DNA of 64,000 nucleotides from Calycina herbarum (GCA_001414485.1 LLEY01000123.1:124001-188000); one strand, 5' to 3'. Shown: positions 1 through 12,723, counted from the stretch's first letter. Numbers and translations are program-made. The notes: a model not told the origin generated them from the letters alone.

Positions 1-3000
1 TAAAGTAGTATTATCAGATAAAGAAGGAGTAGAATTCTTTCCTTAGTCTAGGATTAGAGCTATTAAGGAAAAGAATTTAAGGGACTATATATTTAAGATT
101 TACTATATAAAACTAGAGATAAGTATACTAGAGGCTACTTTAGATTATCTATATATAGGAGAACTATAGTCTATAGAAGCTATTTTAGAAACTAGTTATA
201 AATAGATCTAATATAACTATAAGTAAATACTAAAATAATTTATAAAGGAAATTCCTAAAACTATAGGAATCGTAGAGTATAGATTAGTATATAAGGTAGT
301 ATACGCTAATAAGGAAAGAGTAAGATTCTTTCTATAGTATAAGGATAAGGAAAGAAAAAATTATAATTAAGAAAATCGATCTTTTAAAGTCTAATATATT
401 AAAGTAAAGTTAGACGCTACTTTAAGAGAAAGACAGTTAGTAATAACTATAGAAGTAAAAGAGAAGAAGTTATAAGTTATAATAGACTTAGGAGTAACGG
501 GCAACTTTATTTCCTTAATAGCTTAAGAGAAGCTAAACGTTCTAATTAAGGAAATAAGACTATATCGACTAGGAGTAGTCGATAGAATAAACGTTATATA
601 CTAAAATAAGATTATTAATTAGTAAACTATTCTAATAAGAATTAATATTAAAGGATACTATTTAAATATATAATTCAATATTATTAAAATAGGAAGTAAG
701 GAAGTAATACTTAGTATACTATAGATTTAAGAATATAATCTAGAAATCGACTAGAAAGATAAGAAAATAACTTTTAGTTAATATAAATATAAGGGATTAC
801 GTTTATAACTTTAAGGCTAGAACGAGGTTAGCGCTACCTCTTCTAAAGCACTAGGACACCTTGCCTAGGGTCCTTCATAGGTTAGTAAGAAAGCTAATAA
901 CAAAATACCTATATAGTATAGAGAATTCGAGGCTTTGTTTAAAAACCTAGAAGACTTATAAGCCTTACTAGAACATTGCTTATAGGATTATAAGATTAAA
1001 TTAAAAGAGGGTTATTACCTCTTAAAGTAGAAGCTTCGGTTATATAACTAGAAAAGCCTATAGAGAATAGAAAGTTATATAAAGGAAGGTATTAAGAAGG
1101 GATATATTAGAAGATCTAAGTCGCTAATTACCTTAAACATACTTATTATTAAGAAGAAAGACAACCTAGATAAGAGAGTATATATTAATTATTAAGAAGT
1201 AAATCACGCTACAGTTAAGAACGCTTATCTACTACTACCTAGCTAATACTTATAAGATAAGTTAGGTAAGGTAGTACGATTTATAAAATTAGATTAATAA
1301 AACGCTTATAGACTTATATAAATAAAAGTCAGAGACGAATAGAAGATAGCATTTGCCTTACTATTAGGCCTCTATAAATATACAGTTATGCTATTTAGAC
1401 TCTATAACATACTAGCTATATATTAGAGATAAAATAATAACATTTTAGAAGATCTTCTAAGGGTAATAGTAATTTATTACCTAGATAATATCCTAATCTT
1501 CTTAGAAAAAGAAGAAGAATATAAAGGATATGTTAGAGAAGTTTTATAATAACTTATAAAAGTAAACTCTTAGTTAAAACTCTTAAAATACGAGTTTAGA
1601 GTAACTTAGACACTTTTCCTAAGATAGGTATTTAACCTAGAAAAAATAGAAATAGATCTAGTAAAGATCTAAGATATCTTAAACTAGAAATCACTAGAGA
1701 ATGTAAAAGATATATAGTCTTTCCTTAGATTCGCAAACTTTTGCCGTCCGTTTATATAAGACTATATAAAGATTACTAAACTAATATTAGTATTAGTTAA
1801 GAAAGCTACTAAGTTTATATAAAATAAATAAGCAAAGAATGCTTTTTAGAAAATTAAAGCAAAGTTTATAAAAAAACCTATTCTATATAATTTTAATATA
1901 GATAAACCTAGTATAATTAAAATAGACGCCTTAAATATAGTAGTAGGTGCGATTTACCTATAACCAAATAATAAGGGAAAACTTATACCTATTACATATT
2001 ATTTAAAAACATTTAACCTAGTATAATAAAACTATAACATCTTCAACAAGGAACTGCTTACTATAGTATTAGCTTTAGAATACTAGAGAATTTATTTATA
2101 GCTAGTAAAATACCCAGTTATAGTTTTATCTAACTATAAGAACCTTAGAACGTTTATAACAACTAAGAAACTTATAATAAGACAATTAGCTAGATAGTCA
2201 GAGATATTAGAAGGATTTAACATTATTATTTAACATATAAAAGGAACGTTAAATACTCGAGCTAATACTCTTAGCTAGAAACCCAGATATAAGAGAAATA
2301 AGAAGTATAAGAAGATTACGATCTTAAAAACTCTTAAGAATAGAGACTTAGTACCTACTATATACGAGATAGTAATAACGAACGACATCTAGATAGATAA
2401 AATTCAAAAAATATACAAAGGTTATAACTAGTATATAAAAGGGAAATTATAAGTTCCTAGCTCATATACTAAGGAATTTATATAAGAATACTATACTATA
2501 CCCGCTTACGAACACTAAGGAATTCGTAGAACCCTCTAGAAGATAAGACAATACTACTATATTAATCAGTTATCTACGATAGTTAAGGAAGTGATAGTAG
2601 AATATAATACTTATACTAGGAATAAAGCTTCCTATTATACTCCTTATAGATAGATAAACACTACTCTAATACTATAGATACCTTAGAAATTAATATCTAT
2701 AGATTTTATTATTAAACTACTAAAATCTAAAGACCTAATAATAAGAGTTAAATATAATATAATCCTAGTTATTATAGAACGACTTACAAAGTATATAATT
2801 CTTATAATATATATAAAGTTAAGTATAGCTAAGGAATTAGCATTTATATTCCTTAGAGAAGTAGTCTTAAGATATAGACTACTAAAAGAGATACTCTTAG
2901 ATAGAGATAAGCTCTTTACCTTAAAATTTTAGATTACTCTTATAAAACGATTAAGTATAAAAAGAAAGCTCTCTATAGCTTTCTACTCCTAAACAAATAG

Positions 3001-3735
3001 AGGAAACGAACGGATAAATTAAGTAGTTAAAATATACTTTTATTATTATATAAACTACTAGTAAGATAACTAGGTAAAACTACTACCCTTAGTATAGTTC
3101 GCTTATAACAGTTTAGTAATAGAAACAACACTTATTACACTATTCTATACTAATTTTAAGTATAAATTAACAGTATATTAAGAACTACTATCTACGACTA
3201 TTAACAACTAACTTACTCGTATTTAGGTCTCGAAAATCAAGAGTCTATATAAGGAACTTATAGAAGACCTATAATTTGTAATAGAAAGAAATACGTACTA
3301 CTATAACAGACGACGTAGTTAAGAGCTAACGCTAAAAGAGAGGGATAAAGTCTACTTAGTATAAAAGAATATTAATATAAAAAGACTAAGTAATAAACTA
3401 GATTATAAAAAACTTAGACTATTTAAAATCAAACACGTTAAGAGACCTTTAAATTATAAATTAGTACTACTAAGGATAATAAACATCTACCTAGTATTCT
3501 ATATATCCCTACTCGAATCAGCACCAACAGGAGCACTACTAGCCCCACTTATAGAAATTCAACTAGTAAACCTAAACGCTAAGTATAAAGTTAAGAGGAT
3601 TCTTAACTATAGACTTATTAGAAGATAGGTTAAGTATTTAATAAAATAGTTAGATTACTTATATTTAGAAAACACTTAAGAACCTAGAAAAAACATTAGC
3701 TAGTACTCAAAGGAACTTTAGGAGTTCTACTGTCG
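1..3735 (+). pseudogene. gypsy pol polyprotein remnant (PR-RT-RNase H-IN-chromodomain)
   Basis: Translating + and reading through stops gives the domains in order. An aspartic-protease motif (IDLGVTGNF, with Leu where Ser is usual) is near 484-512. The RT region from about 1295 holds the active site as YLDN near 1474-1488; family knowledge gives YLDD, and the change fits a TpG to TpA mutation. RNase H is near 1915-2110, an integrase zinc-finger and core near 2490-3130, the VFYISLLE box just before the chromodomain at about 3490-3530, and a chromodomain near 3585-3695. Many TAA/TAG codons stand where Gln or Trp is expected. Nothing here can be translated; it is a RIP-inactivated polyprotein gene. 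Identification is firm from motif order, but exact boundaries are not resolvable. Confidence 0.92.
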
Positions 3736-3749
3736 AAACCTAAGTCTAC

Positions 3750-4320
3750 CTACATTACGTAGTTAGTAGGAAAGGACTTAAGAAAGGCTAGGTCGAGGCT
3801 TAGAGCAAGAGCAGGGTCGGAAACGTCGGGCGTAGGAAGGGCGGCCAGCCTGGCAGCCTCTTCTTCTATCTGCTTCTTTTCTTCCTCCTTCTCCTTTTCT
3901 TTTCTTTCTAATTCTTTAACAGCATCTAGCTCCTTAAGGGAGTTAAGACTAGCCGCTATCATTCTCTGCTTCTAGGTGTAAAGCAGCTTCTTCTGCTTAT
4001 TAACCCGAAGGACTTTCGCCATAGCCTCATCGGCCTCGTCCTCTAGTCGTTGGATCTATACATCTACAGACTCCTAATCTCGAATAGTCGGTATATAGTT
4101 TACCTCGTGAACGTCGCAAGTCTTACTATTCTTTATACAACGACCGTAGCAATTTAGACTTTTATCTTAAGAGGTGATATACTTATTTATAAAACCAGTT
4201 TTCAAACATCGGGTATAGAGCGCTATTTTTATTCTAAATAAGTTGATTTCTTTTCTAAGAGCGATATACTTAGTACGTTTTACTAAACAATCAGATAGTA
4301 TAGTAAAAGAGAAGAAGGCT
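3750..4320 (-). pseudogene. antisense Cys-rich, coiled-coil ORF of the gypsy element
   Basis: On the minus strand, tail-to-tail with pol, a nearly open frame runs from about 4320 to 3750. Its first half has paired cysteines (TRC near 4210, then NCYGRC and TCD at about 4165-4110), a layout like a small zinc-binding fold. The second half (from about 4060) is a charged coiled coil rich in Glu and Lys, ending in an Ala/Leu/Pro tail. Only a few TAG/TAA codons interrupt it, fewer than in pol. The same frame lies at the same place in the gypsy copies at 35633-36023, about 50860-51330 and about 60000-60400. Comparable Cys-rich plus coiled-coil hypothetical proteins are, from general knowledge, common in fungal genomes. 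Function is unknown. Confidence 0.6.
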
Positions 4321-4390
4321 ACTAGCCTTCTGACGATATTTCTTAGGTCGTACTTAAGCGTAGGGACACGCTAAGCTAAGAAGGGGATAG

Positions 4391-4822
4391 TGTTACGAAT
4401 CACGTACACACGTGATAAGTAAAGACTAGGCAGCGTCCTAATAGGTTAAGCACTATCGGAATACTCTTATAGTAGTTAGGGATCGGTTAGGTTAGCTAAA
4501 CGATCTAAGGATTTTATTACGATAATCACGTAACGAAAGGGACTACTAGATCGCTAGGCGAACCAGCTCGTTGGATCGCCAGCTCGACAAGCGAGTTAGC
4601 TACCTAGGAGAAACGGAGGTTCTATATATACTAGCACGTCTGCTATCTAGATAGGAGCTTCGTACTTAACTTTAGTTATCAATCTTATTATCTTATTTAA
4701 CATCTTTAATACAAGTAACAAGTTCACTTCTAAGTGAACAACCCAGCGTATCTGTACTTCTTACCTACATACCAACCTTCGAGACTTAGTCCTCTTTGTT
4801 TAGTTGTTTGAGTTTCGTTACA
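4391..4822 (+). repeat. gypsy family A LTR (3' LTR), 432 bp
   Basis: It begins TGTTACGAATCACG and ends TTTCGTTACA, and it sits directly after a purine-rich AAGGGGATAG. It aligns with the reverse complements of the LTRs at 35079-35540 and 43522-43983. It carries the 8-bp-arm hairpin GTTCACTT/AAGTGAAC at 4722-4739. Confidence 0.9.
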
Positions 4823-4970
4823 TCTCTAGTCTCTAAATCTTCTTAATTCCTTTTTTAAAAAGCACTGCGGCTAGGCAATTAAGGATCGTAGGGTCCTTCT
4901 ATCACGCTAGATAGACAGGCAGGGAGATTATCTATGGCCTTCCTAGGCAGTATTAGAGAGCTTAGAATAA
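4823..4970. other. unassigned interval between two LTRs
   Basis: This 148-bp, moderately GC-rich interval lies between the gypsy LTR and the next LTR. I see no reading frame or repeat. It may be old flanking sequence or part of the copia element. Confidence 0.4.
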
Positions 4971-5204
4971 TATAACAACACGCATAGCTGATAGACCGCG
5001 CATAAATACACGACTACGCCTGGTATAAGTTAGGCACTATAGAACTGTCTATTCGAGGATTCTAAGCTAAGGAGAGAAGAGAAGAAAGGACAGAAGCTCA
5101 GGAGCTGGAAGCTCTTTAAATACAGGAGGTGTGCCAAGCACATCTGCTTAGCGAGTTCTAGCCAGGGGCTGGTCTAAAGCATAGTGGCGGTGAGAACCGT
5201 CATA
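4971..5204 (+). repeat. family X LTR, RIP-mutated copy
   Basis: It aligns end to end with the better preserved solo LTR at 29317-29557; its terminal TGTGACG has become TATAACA. Flanks are AATAA and AATAC, a 4/5 match, so a 5-bp duplication is likely but not exact. No family X internal region is recognisable on either side. Confidence 0.75.
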
Positions 5205-5399
5205 AATACTAGAATCTTTAGATTACAGTTCGTAGATAATATTAAATTTAAGAGTATAGCACTTACTTTTACAAAGTTAAGACTAGTTATCTAAGTATAT
5301 AATAATAATAGAAAGTCCTTAGTCCTTACTTAAGCTTCTACTATCTAAAGAGTAAGCTAAAGAATTATTCTTATACTTATAGTAGTATACTCGGATTTA

Positions 5400-6650
5400 C
5401 GAGTTTAAATTCGAGATATTATATAAGTATATACCTAGTTACTTACGGAACTAAATCGAAAGTTCTTTATATATCTACTAAAGAGATATCTATAGTAGAA
5501 GGATATATTCTTTAAAGTTATTAAGCTATTATATAGTATTCTAGAAGCTAGAAACCACTGGTTCGTAATATACTATAAACACTATACTACGAAGCTTATA
5601 ATAGAATAATCTACTTTCGACCTCTGTCTTTTATATACTAAACGATTAGATAGACCTTTTAGAGTAGTAGAACTTTAAATAGATAATACTCTTATACTTA
5701 TAAATAATACTTTTATAGCTAAGAAAGAAAGTACTATTAAAGAAGCTAGATTTATATTAAAGAATAGATAAGAACTTACTATTACCTATCTAATCTAGTT
5801 TAATAGAGAGCTAATTAGTAAGTACACGGATAGCTTATTTACACTTACCTAGGATTATATAAAGCACTTGAAATTAATATAAAAGATACTAGCAGAGATA
5901 TCTAATACTAAAGGCACTTTCTATATAGTATCTACTAAGGATTAATATATTACTTAGTATACTCGTAGAGTATATTTAGTAATAGTATTCTAGCTAGAAG
6001 TAGTATTCGATTTATTATATACTATCTAGATAACCGATCTATAAGAAGTCGATATTAGCCTTCTTAATAAGCGAATTTAATAGTAAATCGATAATACTAC
6101 AAAAGAGCTTAAATACGTCAAATTAGACTAAAACTCGCTTAAATTATACGCTTTTATAAATAGCTCTTTTGTAAATAATAAGGACTTATTATTATAAATT
6201 AGATACGTTATAGTACTTATAAATAAGAACGATAATACTAATATTTTATATTAGTCTTCTACTAAGTATAAAAGAGTTACTCGTAGCGTTTTAGCCTTAT
6301 AATTATATATAATAAGCTCCGGATTCGACGCTACTGCTTCTGTTAAATCAACTCTAGAAAGTATCTTAGGCTTTAAGATCTCGCTTATTATATATACTGA
6401 TTCGAAGTCTATTTACGAATATATAGCTAAACTAGGCACTACTAAGGAGAAGCGCTTAATAATTAACGTTATATACTTGCGAGAAGTATATAAGTTAAGA
6501 GAGATTAACGAAATTAAGTAGATTAATAGTAAGAGTAATCCCGCGAACGCTATAACGAAGAAGAACTACTATAATACTTTACAAAAGCTAATTAATACTA
6601 ACAAGCTAGATATTAAGCTTATAGAATAGGTGGAACGGAATAAGAGATAA
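5400..6650 (+). pseudogene. copia RT C-terminus and RNase H remnant
   Basis: Conceptual translation across stops gives the end of a copia RT (an ETTGS...YTINT block near 5550 and a degenerated RT stretch to about 5760). A Copia-type RNase H follows: INSSFVNNKDLLL near 6154-6195, a YTDSKSIY block near 6395-6420, LGTTKEKRLI near 6433-6462, and SNPANAITK near 6535-6560. The order and spacing match fungal copia elements, where this is the last part of the polyprotein. Numerous TAA/TAG codons and frame changes make it non-coding. The RNase H part is less damaged than the RT part. No gag, protease or integrase was found upstream. Confidence 0.85.
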
Positions 6651-6778
6651 TAGAACCTTTGAATAGAGTATTCTTATTAGTCGAGAGTATAGAATAGAGA
6701 GCTATAATTAGTTAAACTAGATAGAAGATTTTTAATAATTTTTAGATAGTAACTTCTACTGTTTTAAAGAAGTGCTAG

Positions 6779-6928
6779 TGTCGGTATAATAATAAGCGAG
6801 TAGCGCTTCACGTGACCTTCTCGCTTAAGGTCTATTTAAGTAAACCGAGTAGCTAACTTTACTCGGTATATACGAACGATAATATACTCTTTTTATATTA
6901 TACTATTAGCTACTAAGTTATACTAACA
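6779..6928 (+). repeat. copia 3' LTR, 150 bp
   Basis: It starts TGTCGGTATA and ends ACTAACA. It shares the ACTCGGTATATA block and the ATATACTCTTTTTATATTA block with the LTR at 61636-61828. Confidence 0.8.
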
Positions 6929-9585
6929 AAGGTATTTATTTTAATTATACTAGGTTTCTTAGAGTTAAAATTTTATAAGATAGGTTTTTCTATAAATTTT
7001 ACTTTAATTATCTAAAAAGCTCTTTCTACTTTCTAATTCTATTTAAAACGTACTACTTTTCTAAGTAGTATTAATACTAGTTTAGTAATCTTAGTATAGT
7101 CTTTAATAAAAGGCTAATAAAAATTCGTAAATCCTAGAAAAGACTATATATCTTTAACGTTCTTTAGCGACTTCTAGTCTAGAATATTCTAGATCTTTAA
7201 TAGATCTATTTCTATTTTCTCTAGACTAACTACCTAGGCTAGGAACAGTATTCGAGTTACTCTAAACTTGTATTTCAAAAGCTTAAAACGAGAATCCACT
7301 TTAAGTAGTTATTATAAAACTTCTTTTATATATCTCTTATACTCCTCTTCTTTTTTAGAGAAAACTAGAATATTATCTAGGTAATATATAACTATTACTT
7401 CTAATAGATCTTCTAGAATTTTATTATTTTATCTCTAATAGGTTACTAGTATATTTTATAACTTAAATAGTATAACTATATATTTATAAAAACCTAATAG
7501 TAAAATAAAGACTGTCTTCTATTTATTACTAATCTTAATTTATATTAAGCTATAGATATTTTATTAATCTAGTTTTATAAATTTTACTACCTAGCTTAAC
7601 TTATCTTATAAGTACTAGCTAGTAGATAATAGATAAGCGTTCTTAACTATTACGTTATTTACTTTCTTATAATTAATATATACTCTTTTATCTAGGTTAC
7701 TCTTCTTTTAAATAATAAGTATATTTAAGGTAATAGATAACTTAGATTTCCTAATATAACTCTTTCTAATGTCTTTTTTAATATAACTTTCTATTTATTA
7801 GAGGTTTTTCTAGTTATATTTCTAAAGCTATTACTTTCTAAGGTTATAACTCTCTTTTAATTTAATCTTATAATCTTATAAGTAATATTCTAGTAAAGCT
7901 CTTAAGTCTTCTAGATTATTAAATAAAGTCTTAAATTCTTTATACTATATAGGTATTTTATTATTAGTAATTTAGCTAACCTATAGAGGACCCTAGATAT
8001 AGTGTTCTAGCGTATTAGAAGAGGTAGTACTAATCTTATTCTAGCCTAATAGTTATAAATATAAACCTATATATTTATATTAGCTAAATATTACTATTCT
8101 AGCCTTTTAACTAATATCTAGATTATATTCTTAAATCTATAGTATACTAAGTATTACTTCTTTGCTTTCTATCTTAATAATATTAAATTATATATCTAAT
8201 TAGTATTCTTTGATATTAGTTTTTATTAGAATAGTCTACTAATTAATAACTCTATTTTAATAAGCTATATCTGTTCTATCAACTACTCTTAAGCGGTATA
8301 GTCTTATTCTCTTAATTAGAACGTTTAGTTTTTTTAAAGCTATTAGAGAAAGAAAGTTACTTATTACTTCTAAGTTAATTATAACTTATAGCTTTTTTCC
8401 TTAAATCTCTATAGTTACTATTAACTGTTTTTCTTCTAAAGTAGTATATAACTCTGATTTTATATAATAAACTCTAAATATATAGTCTCTTAAATTCTTT
8501 TTCTTAACTACTTAAATCTAGAACTAAGAGAAGAATACTACTTCTTCTATATTAAATAAAGCTACTTTATATATTTAATAATTTTCTACTATTCTAGTAG
8601 ATTCTAGTAAGATTCCTTTAAACTGTTTTTCTAATAACTAGTCTATAGTAGCTCTTAGTACGTATCTAATCTATTATATAGTTATTTCTTATATTACTTC
8701 TAGAAACTATAATTCTCTTATAGATAGATAATGAAATTCCTCTAGTTTCAATTCTACCTATTTAGCTATATTAAATTCCTACTATTTCTAGAAGAGTATA
8801 TTAAACAGTTTATATAAACTATACTTTCTAAATATTATTCTATTATTTCTAATTAATATAACTATAATATAATGTTTAAATTCCTCTAATATATACTTCT
8901 TAGGTATTATTCTAAGGAAAGCTGTCTTAATTTGTTCTTAGAATTCTATTAGAACTTACTACGTCTATATACTAGTTTTCTCTTAAATATTATAGACTCT
9001 TTATACGTCTTCTACTTTAGAATAGCTAGGTCTTTTAATTTATTATTAGCTGTAGCTAGGTTCTTTTTCTTTAATAGTTTCTTATCTAGTAATTAGACTA
9101 ACTAAAGTTATTATTTTAGAATCTTCTCTTATAATAGTATATATTATTAAGAGAGTTAGATTAATTCCTTATATTATATAAGAGCTTTAAAAGTCTAGTT
9201 TCTAGTTATCTATATATACCTAGCGATTTCCCTACTTAAATATTCTAATAAATGCCTAGGTTTCTTCTATACTAGAGCTTATATCTTAAACTTCTTCTAG
9301 ACTAGATAATAAGTCTAATAATTCTAAAGAACTAGTTAAAGATAGCGATTTATATTCTACTTCAAGAGGTAATATATCTTCTATCTTAGATTATATATTA
9401 TAATATTCTTTAAGAAGTAGATTACTATTATTATTAGTATTTTAAATACTATTTCCTTTATCGTTTTTAACCTATATTCTATATTTTCTAGCTTCGAGTT
9501 CTAAATCTATAAGTTCGATTCTATTAAGTAGAGCTACTTCCTTCTAGACTATAGTATTAACTTATTTCTTCTCTTTTAAGTCCTT

Positions 9586-10069
9586 TGTTACAAATCACGT
9601 ATAGAACGGGGTAAGTAGTCTAGACAGCGGTCTAATAGAATAAGACACGAGTATCTAGAAAAGGAAAGGTAATATAAGAGGAGATTAGAAAGTATATAGT
9701 ACTTAAGGATCTTAGGATCTCGTTATTAGGATTATATTAGGAATTACATAGTAAAAGATATTCGGTTAAATCACGTGATAGATCCCTCGGATCCAAGATA
9801 GGATTTTAGGATCCGTAGAGATCCTTAGATCTAGAGAGGTCTAAAGATCTAATTAAGTATAAAGGTTCTATATATACTAGTACGTCTACTACTTTAGATA
9901 GAAGCTTTGTACTTAACTTTAGTTATTAATCTTATTATCTTGTTTAATATCTTTAATATAAGTAACGAGTTCACTTCTAAGTAAATAATCTAGCGTATTC
10001 CTACTTCTTCCTATATACTAACTATCGAGACTTAGTTACCTTTGTTCTATTTATTTAAGTTTCGTTATA
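9586..10069 (+). repeat. solo gypsy family A LTR inside gypsy gag
   Basis: The 484-bp unit begins TGTTACAAATCACG and ends TTTCGTTATA, in opposite orientation to its host. Flanks are TCCTT and TTCTT, a 5-bp duplication differing by one C-to-T. No internal gypsy region belongs to it, so it is a solo LTR left by LTR-LTR recombination. Confidence 0.85.
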
Positions 10070-10307
10070 TTCTTTTTCTTAGTATATTCGTTTACTCTAT
10101 AGCTAGATAGACTATATAAGTAATATAAGTTCTACTTACGTCGACGATTTCTTTCTTTCTAAGATAGTTCTTCTTTTTAAGAGTTTTTCTTTTTAGGTTC
10201 TTTCTTTAAAACCTATAATTTCTAAGTAGTATTAATTTCTATAGAATCTCTCTAATCCTTTTATCTACTTCTTTCTTATTAGTAACTATAGCTTTCTTTC
10301 TTCTCTA

Positions 10308-10740
10308 ACGTGTATGTATAGCGAATGATATAGACAAGCGAATGATACATGTAAATTCCTACCAAAAACCGCGATTTTAACAACTTAATATCTTTACTAA
10401 TCCTTAATAAAAAATACTAAAATTAATAATATAGTTTTATTACTATATAAAGATACAATTTATAAAGTTCGGTGTTAAGGTTAATCTAAATTACGAAGTT
10501 ATTAAAATAAGAAGAAAAAGGATAAGATTACAGAGGTGTTTTTAAGCGAATAGCTAATTTAAATTAGCTAGCGTCTGAAACTCAGAATTAGATATACTTA
10601 TATAGTAATCAGACTATATTATTAATTTTAGTATTTTTTATGAATAATTAGTAGAGATATTAAGTAGTTAAAATTGCGGTTTTTGGTGGGAATTTACATG
10701 TATCATTCGCTTGTCTGTATTATTCGCTATATATACACGT
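10308..10740. mobile_element. 433-bp MITE with ~94-bp inverted repeats, TA target site
   Basis: The left end (10308-10401) and the reverse complement of the right end (10647-10740) match over about 94 bp with few differences. The element starts ACGTGTATG and ends ATACACGT, and is flanked by TA on both sides. The uninterrupted gypsy site is seen near 42838-42850. Each end carries AAGCGAATGAT-like motifs in duplicate. It has no coding capacity and has kept many CA/TG dinucleotides. The TA site points to Tc1/mariner/pogo transposase. Confidence 0.9.
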
Positions 10741-10998
10741 TAAGCTTCTTTTATAAATATAATTATCGATTTTAATTATATTATTTATTAACTCGTTTAA
10801 AGTATTAGAAAAATCTTCTTATATAAGTTTATTCTTAATACCATTCTTAAGTCCTTAATAGAATTGTTTATATAATACTTTATTATTCTATTCTATTAAT
10901 ATAGAGTACTACTAGAATTATAAAGCGTATTTAATAGCTAAACCCTTTTACTTAAGTAAATACAAAGCTCTAACTGCTTTTTTCTTTATATTAATAAT

Positions 10999-12471
10999 GT
11001 ATATGTCGGTGATTCTACATCTGGAAACCGGGATTGCCTAAACAGGGAATTGTCTCGCTTAGCGGCCCTGCTGCTCTAGCGCGCTTGCTGCTTTGCGACG
11101 GCTACCAGGGCCCCTGCTCACCCCTGGTAGCTCCAATTGAGTCCCCACCTCATGTATAAATCCAGTGCTGCTTCCCATCTCAACATCTGTTTCCCTTCCC
11201 AACTTTCCAATGCGCCTGCGGTATACCACCTTCGCCATGAGACCATCTCGGCCTTACCGTCATTCCACGAGACAGTCGTATTACGTACTGTCCTGATCCT
11301 CGAATTTTCCTCACCGGGCCCTCCGATTACCTGGTGCCCCTCCGTAAGTGCCCCTCAGTTCTCCATCGCTGGTGTTCTTGTCAGGTATCTGCTTCACACT
11401 GACTGACAAAGATCTCAGTCTAGCTTATCCCAATCACACCGACACTCTAAGACACGTCCACAGCCACGACGAAGCTTCCCCCCTTCTCCAGGTCCGCCTA
11501 CGATTAAATCAAGACGCTATTACTAGGCTCCATATCGCTATCCTTCTCCAATGTCTCCGCTGAAATTCAAAATTCTCTAAATACCTAGCATCCTTCAGAC
11601 TTCTCACAAGATTCCTCGCCAGGGAGAGGTATGACATAACCCTTGGTCAGCATTCAGCAGGAGGGTCTTTTTAGAAAGCAACTGCTTAGGGCAGGAGAGA
11701 GACAGCTCAGCTCATTACGCGGCAACACAAGGAAAAGGTAGAGCAAGCAATCTTAGAGAGGGTCCGGAATAATCTCGATTACCATATTTAGCAGATAGCA
11801 CCTCAGTTTGAGATTGGCAGGACTTACAGTACAGGTCGTACCCGTTAGTGCCTAGCCAGGATGTAGACAACACAGGAGATGGCTAGAGTGATTAGAGGAG
11901 GGCTGGTTAAGCTAGCATAGGGTAGGGCGTCTCAAAACAACACGCTTTCCTACGAGCTAGAAGATTTCTCGCTGTTTTCGCTGTAAAAGGTTCTCCTTAC
12001 AGTAATCGCCTTAAGCATGATTGCTTTATTAGGAAGTCTTCTCGGATCCGCCGAAAAACAACTACATAGTATAACGATGCATAGCCCATCTAGACGGCCC
12101 GATTCGCCTTTGGACAATACACGCTAGACACTCAGCTTGCAAATACGAGGTGGAGCTCTCAGGATGGAGTTCCCCTTGACCCATCAGCGGTTCCAAAACT
12201 CCTGCCTGTCGAGACATGAAGCTGTGATCTGTCAATACTACAACTCAGCTATGCTAAGATGTCGTTGGGTGTCCCAACATTTCATGGCCTAGTGGCTACC
12301 GCAAGACTCTGGGTAGTGGCGCGGTTCTTTACTTGGAGGCTGGAGCGAGAAGCAGGGATGGCAGATGCAAACTGTAAATCGTATCTGAAATGCGTTATAG
12401 GACAGGCATATAAGAAGTCTTTATCTCCCCTATCTATATTCTGCATTTAATTGTCAGATTTCAAAGAGTCT
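10999..12471. other. unmutated block with degenerate coding-like remnant, unidentified
   Basis: Base composition changes abruptly at about 10999 to balanced, CA/TG-containing DNA. A GTAAGT with a following CTGAC and AG near 11343-11407 looks like an intron in an old gene. A frame from about 11630 to 11960 reads well apart from several TAG codons. I recognise no family. A strong hairpin (CTACCAGGG...CCCTGGTAG) lies near 11102-11131. It may be a fragment of single-copy DNA or of an unknown transposon. Confidence 0.4.
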
Positions 12472-12723
12472 CAGTGTGGTCAGTAATATTATCGCGATAA
12501 AATACTGCAGTATTTTCGAATTTAATATTATCGTGATATTCCAGTAGTACGTATTTTTTTCCAAAGTCGATATTGTCACCATACCACACCAGCTGAATAA
12601 TACCGTCACAATACTAATGGTATACTATGAGCCACAAAACCCACCTAATCCCCACATAAATGCTCGCTCAGACCCAGAGTAACCGCCACAAATCACGCTA
12701 TTCACACTTTACTACCCTGCTAC

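Larger units (their letters stand above)
1..4822 (+). mobile_element. Ty3/gypsy chromodomain retrotransposon, 5' truncated by window edge, RIP-mutated
   Basis: The sequence shows, in gypsy order on +, protease, reverse transcriptase, RNase H, integrase and chromodomain, then an antisense reading frame and an LTR at 4391-4822. The 5' LTR and gag lie outside the window. CpA/TpG is almost absent and TAA/TAG interrupt every frame, so the copy is dead. Related minus-strand copies lie at 6929-10998, 35079-43983, 44322-59342 and 59501-62160. Confidence 0.93.
5205..6928 (+). mobile_element. Ty1/copia element, 5' truncated, with 3' LTR at 6779-6928
   Basis: Copia-type RT and RNase H are followed by an LTR starting TGTCGGTATA and ending TACTAACA. 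A related copia LTR stands alone at 61636-61828. The base run AAGGT right after the LTR continues directly into gypsy RNase H, so the element inserted into the minus-strand gypsy. Its 5' half and the matching left-hand gypsy flank are missing. Confidence 0.85.
6929..10998 (-). mobile_element. Ty3/gypsy fragment (gag to RNase H), RIP-mutated
   Basis: This aligns along its length with the minus-strand gypsy at 40470-43080. It runs from RNase H (6929) through RT (YLDN at about 7370-7395), protease and gag to 10998. It stops abruptly at both ends: copia on the left, unmutated anonymous DNA on the right. It is interrupted by a solo gypsy LTR and a MITE, whose borders were set by comparison with the intact copy. 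Confidence 0.9.

Noticed and set aside
11102..11131. GC-rich hairpin considered as tRNA or terminator
   Set aside because: The stem and loop do not form a cloverleaf, and factor-independent terminators are not used by fungal Pol II.
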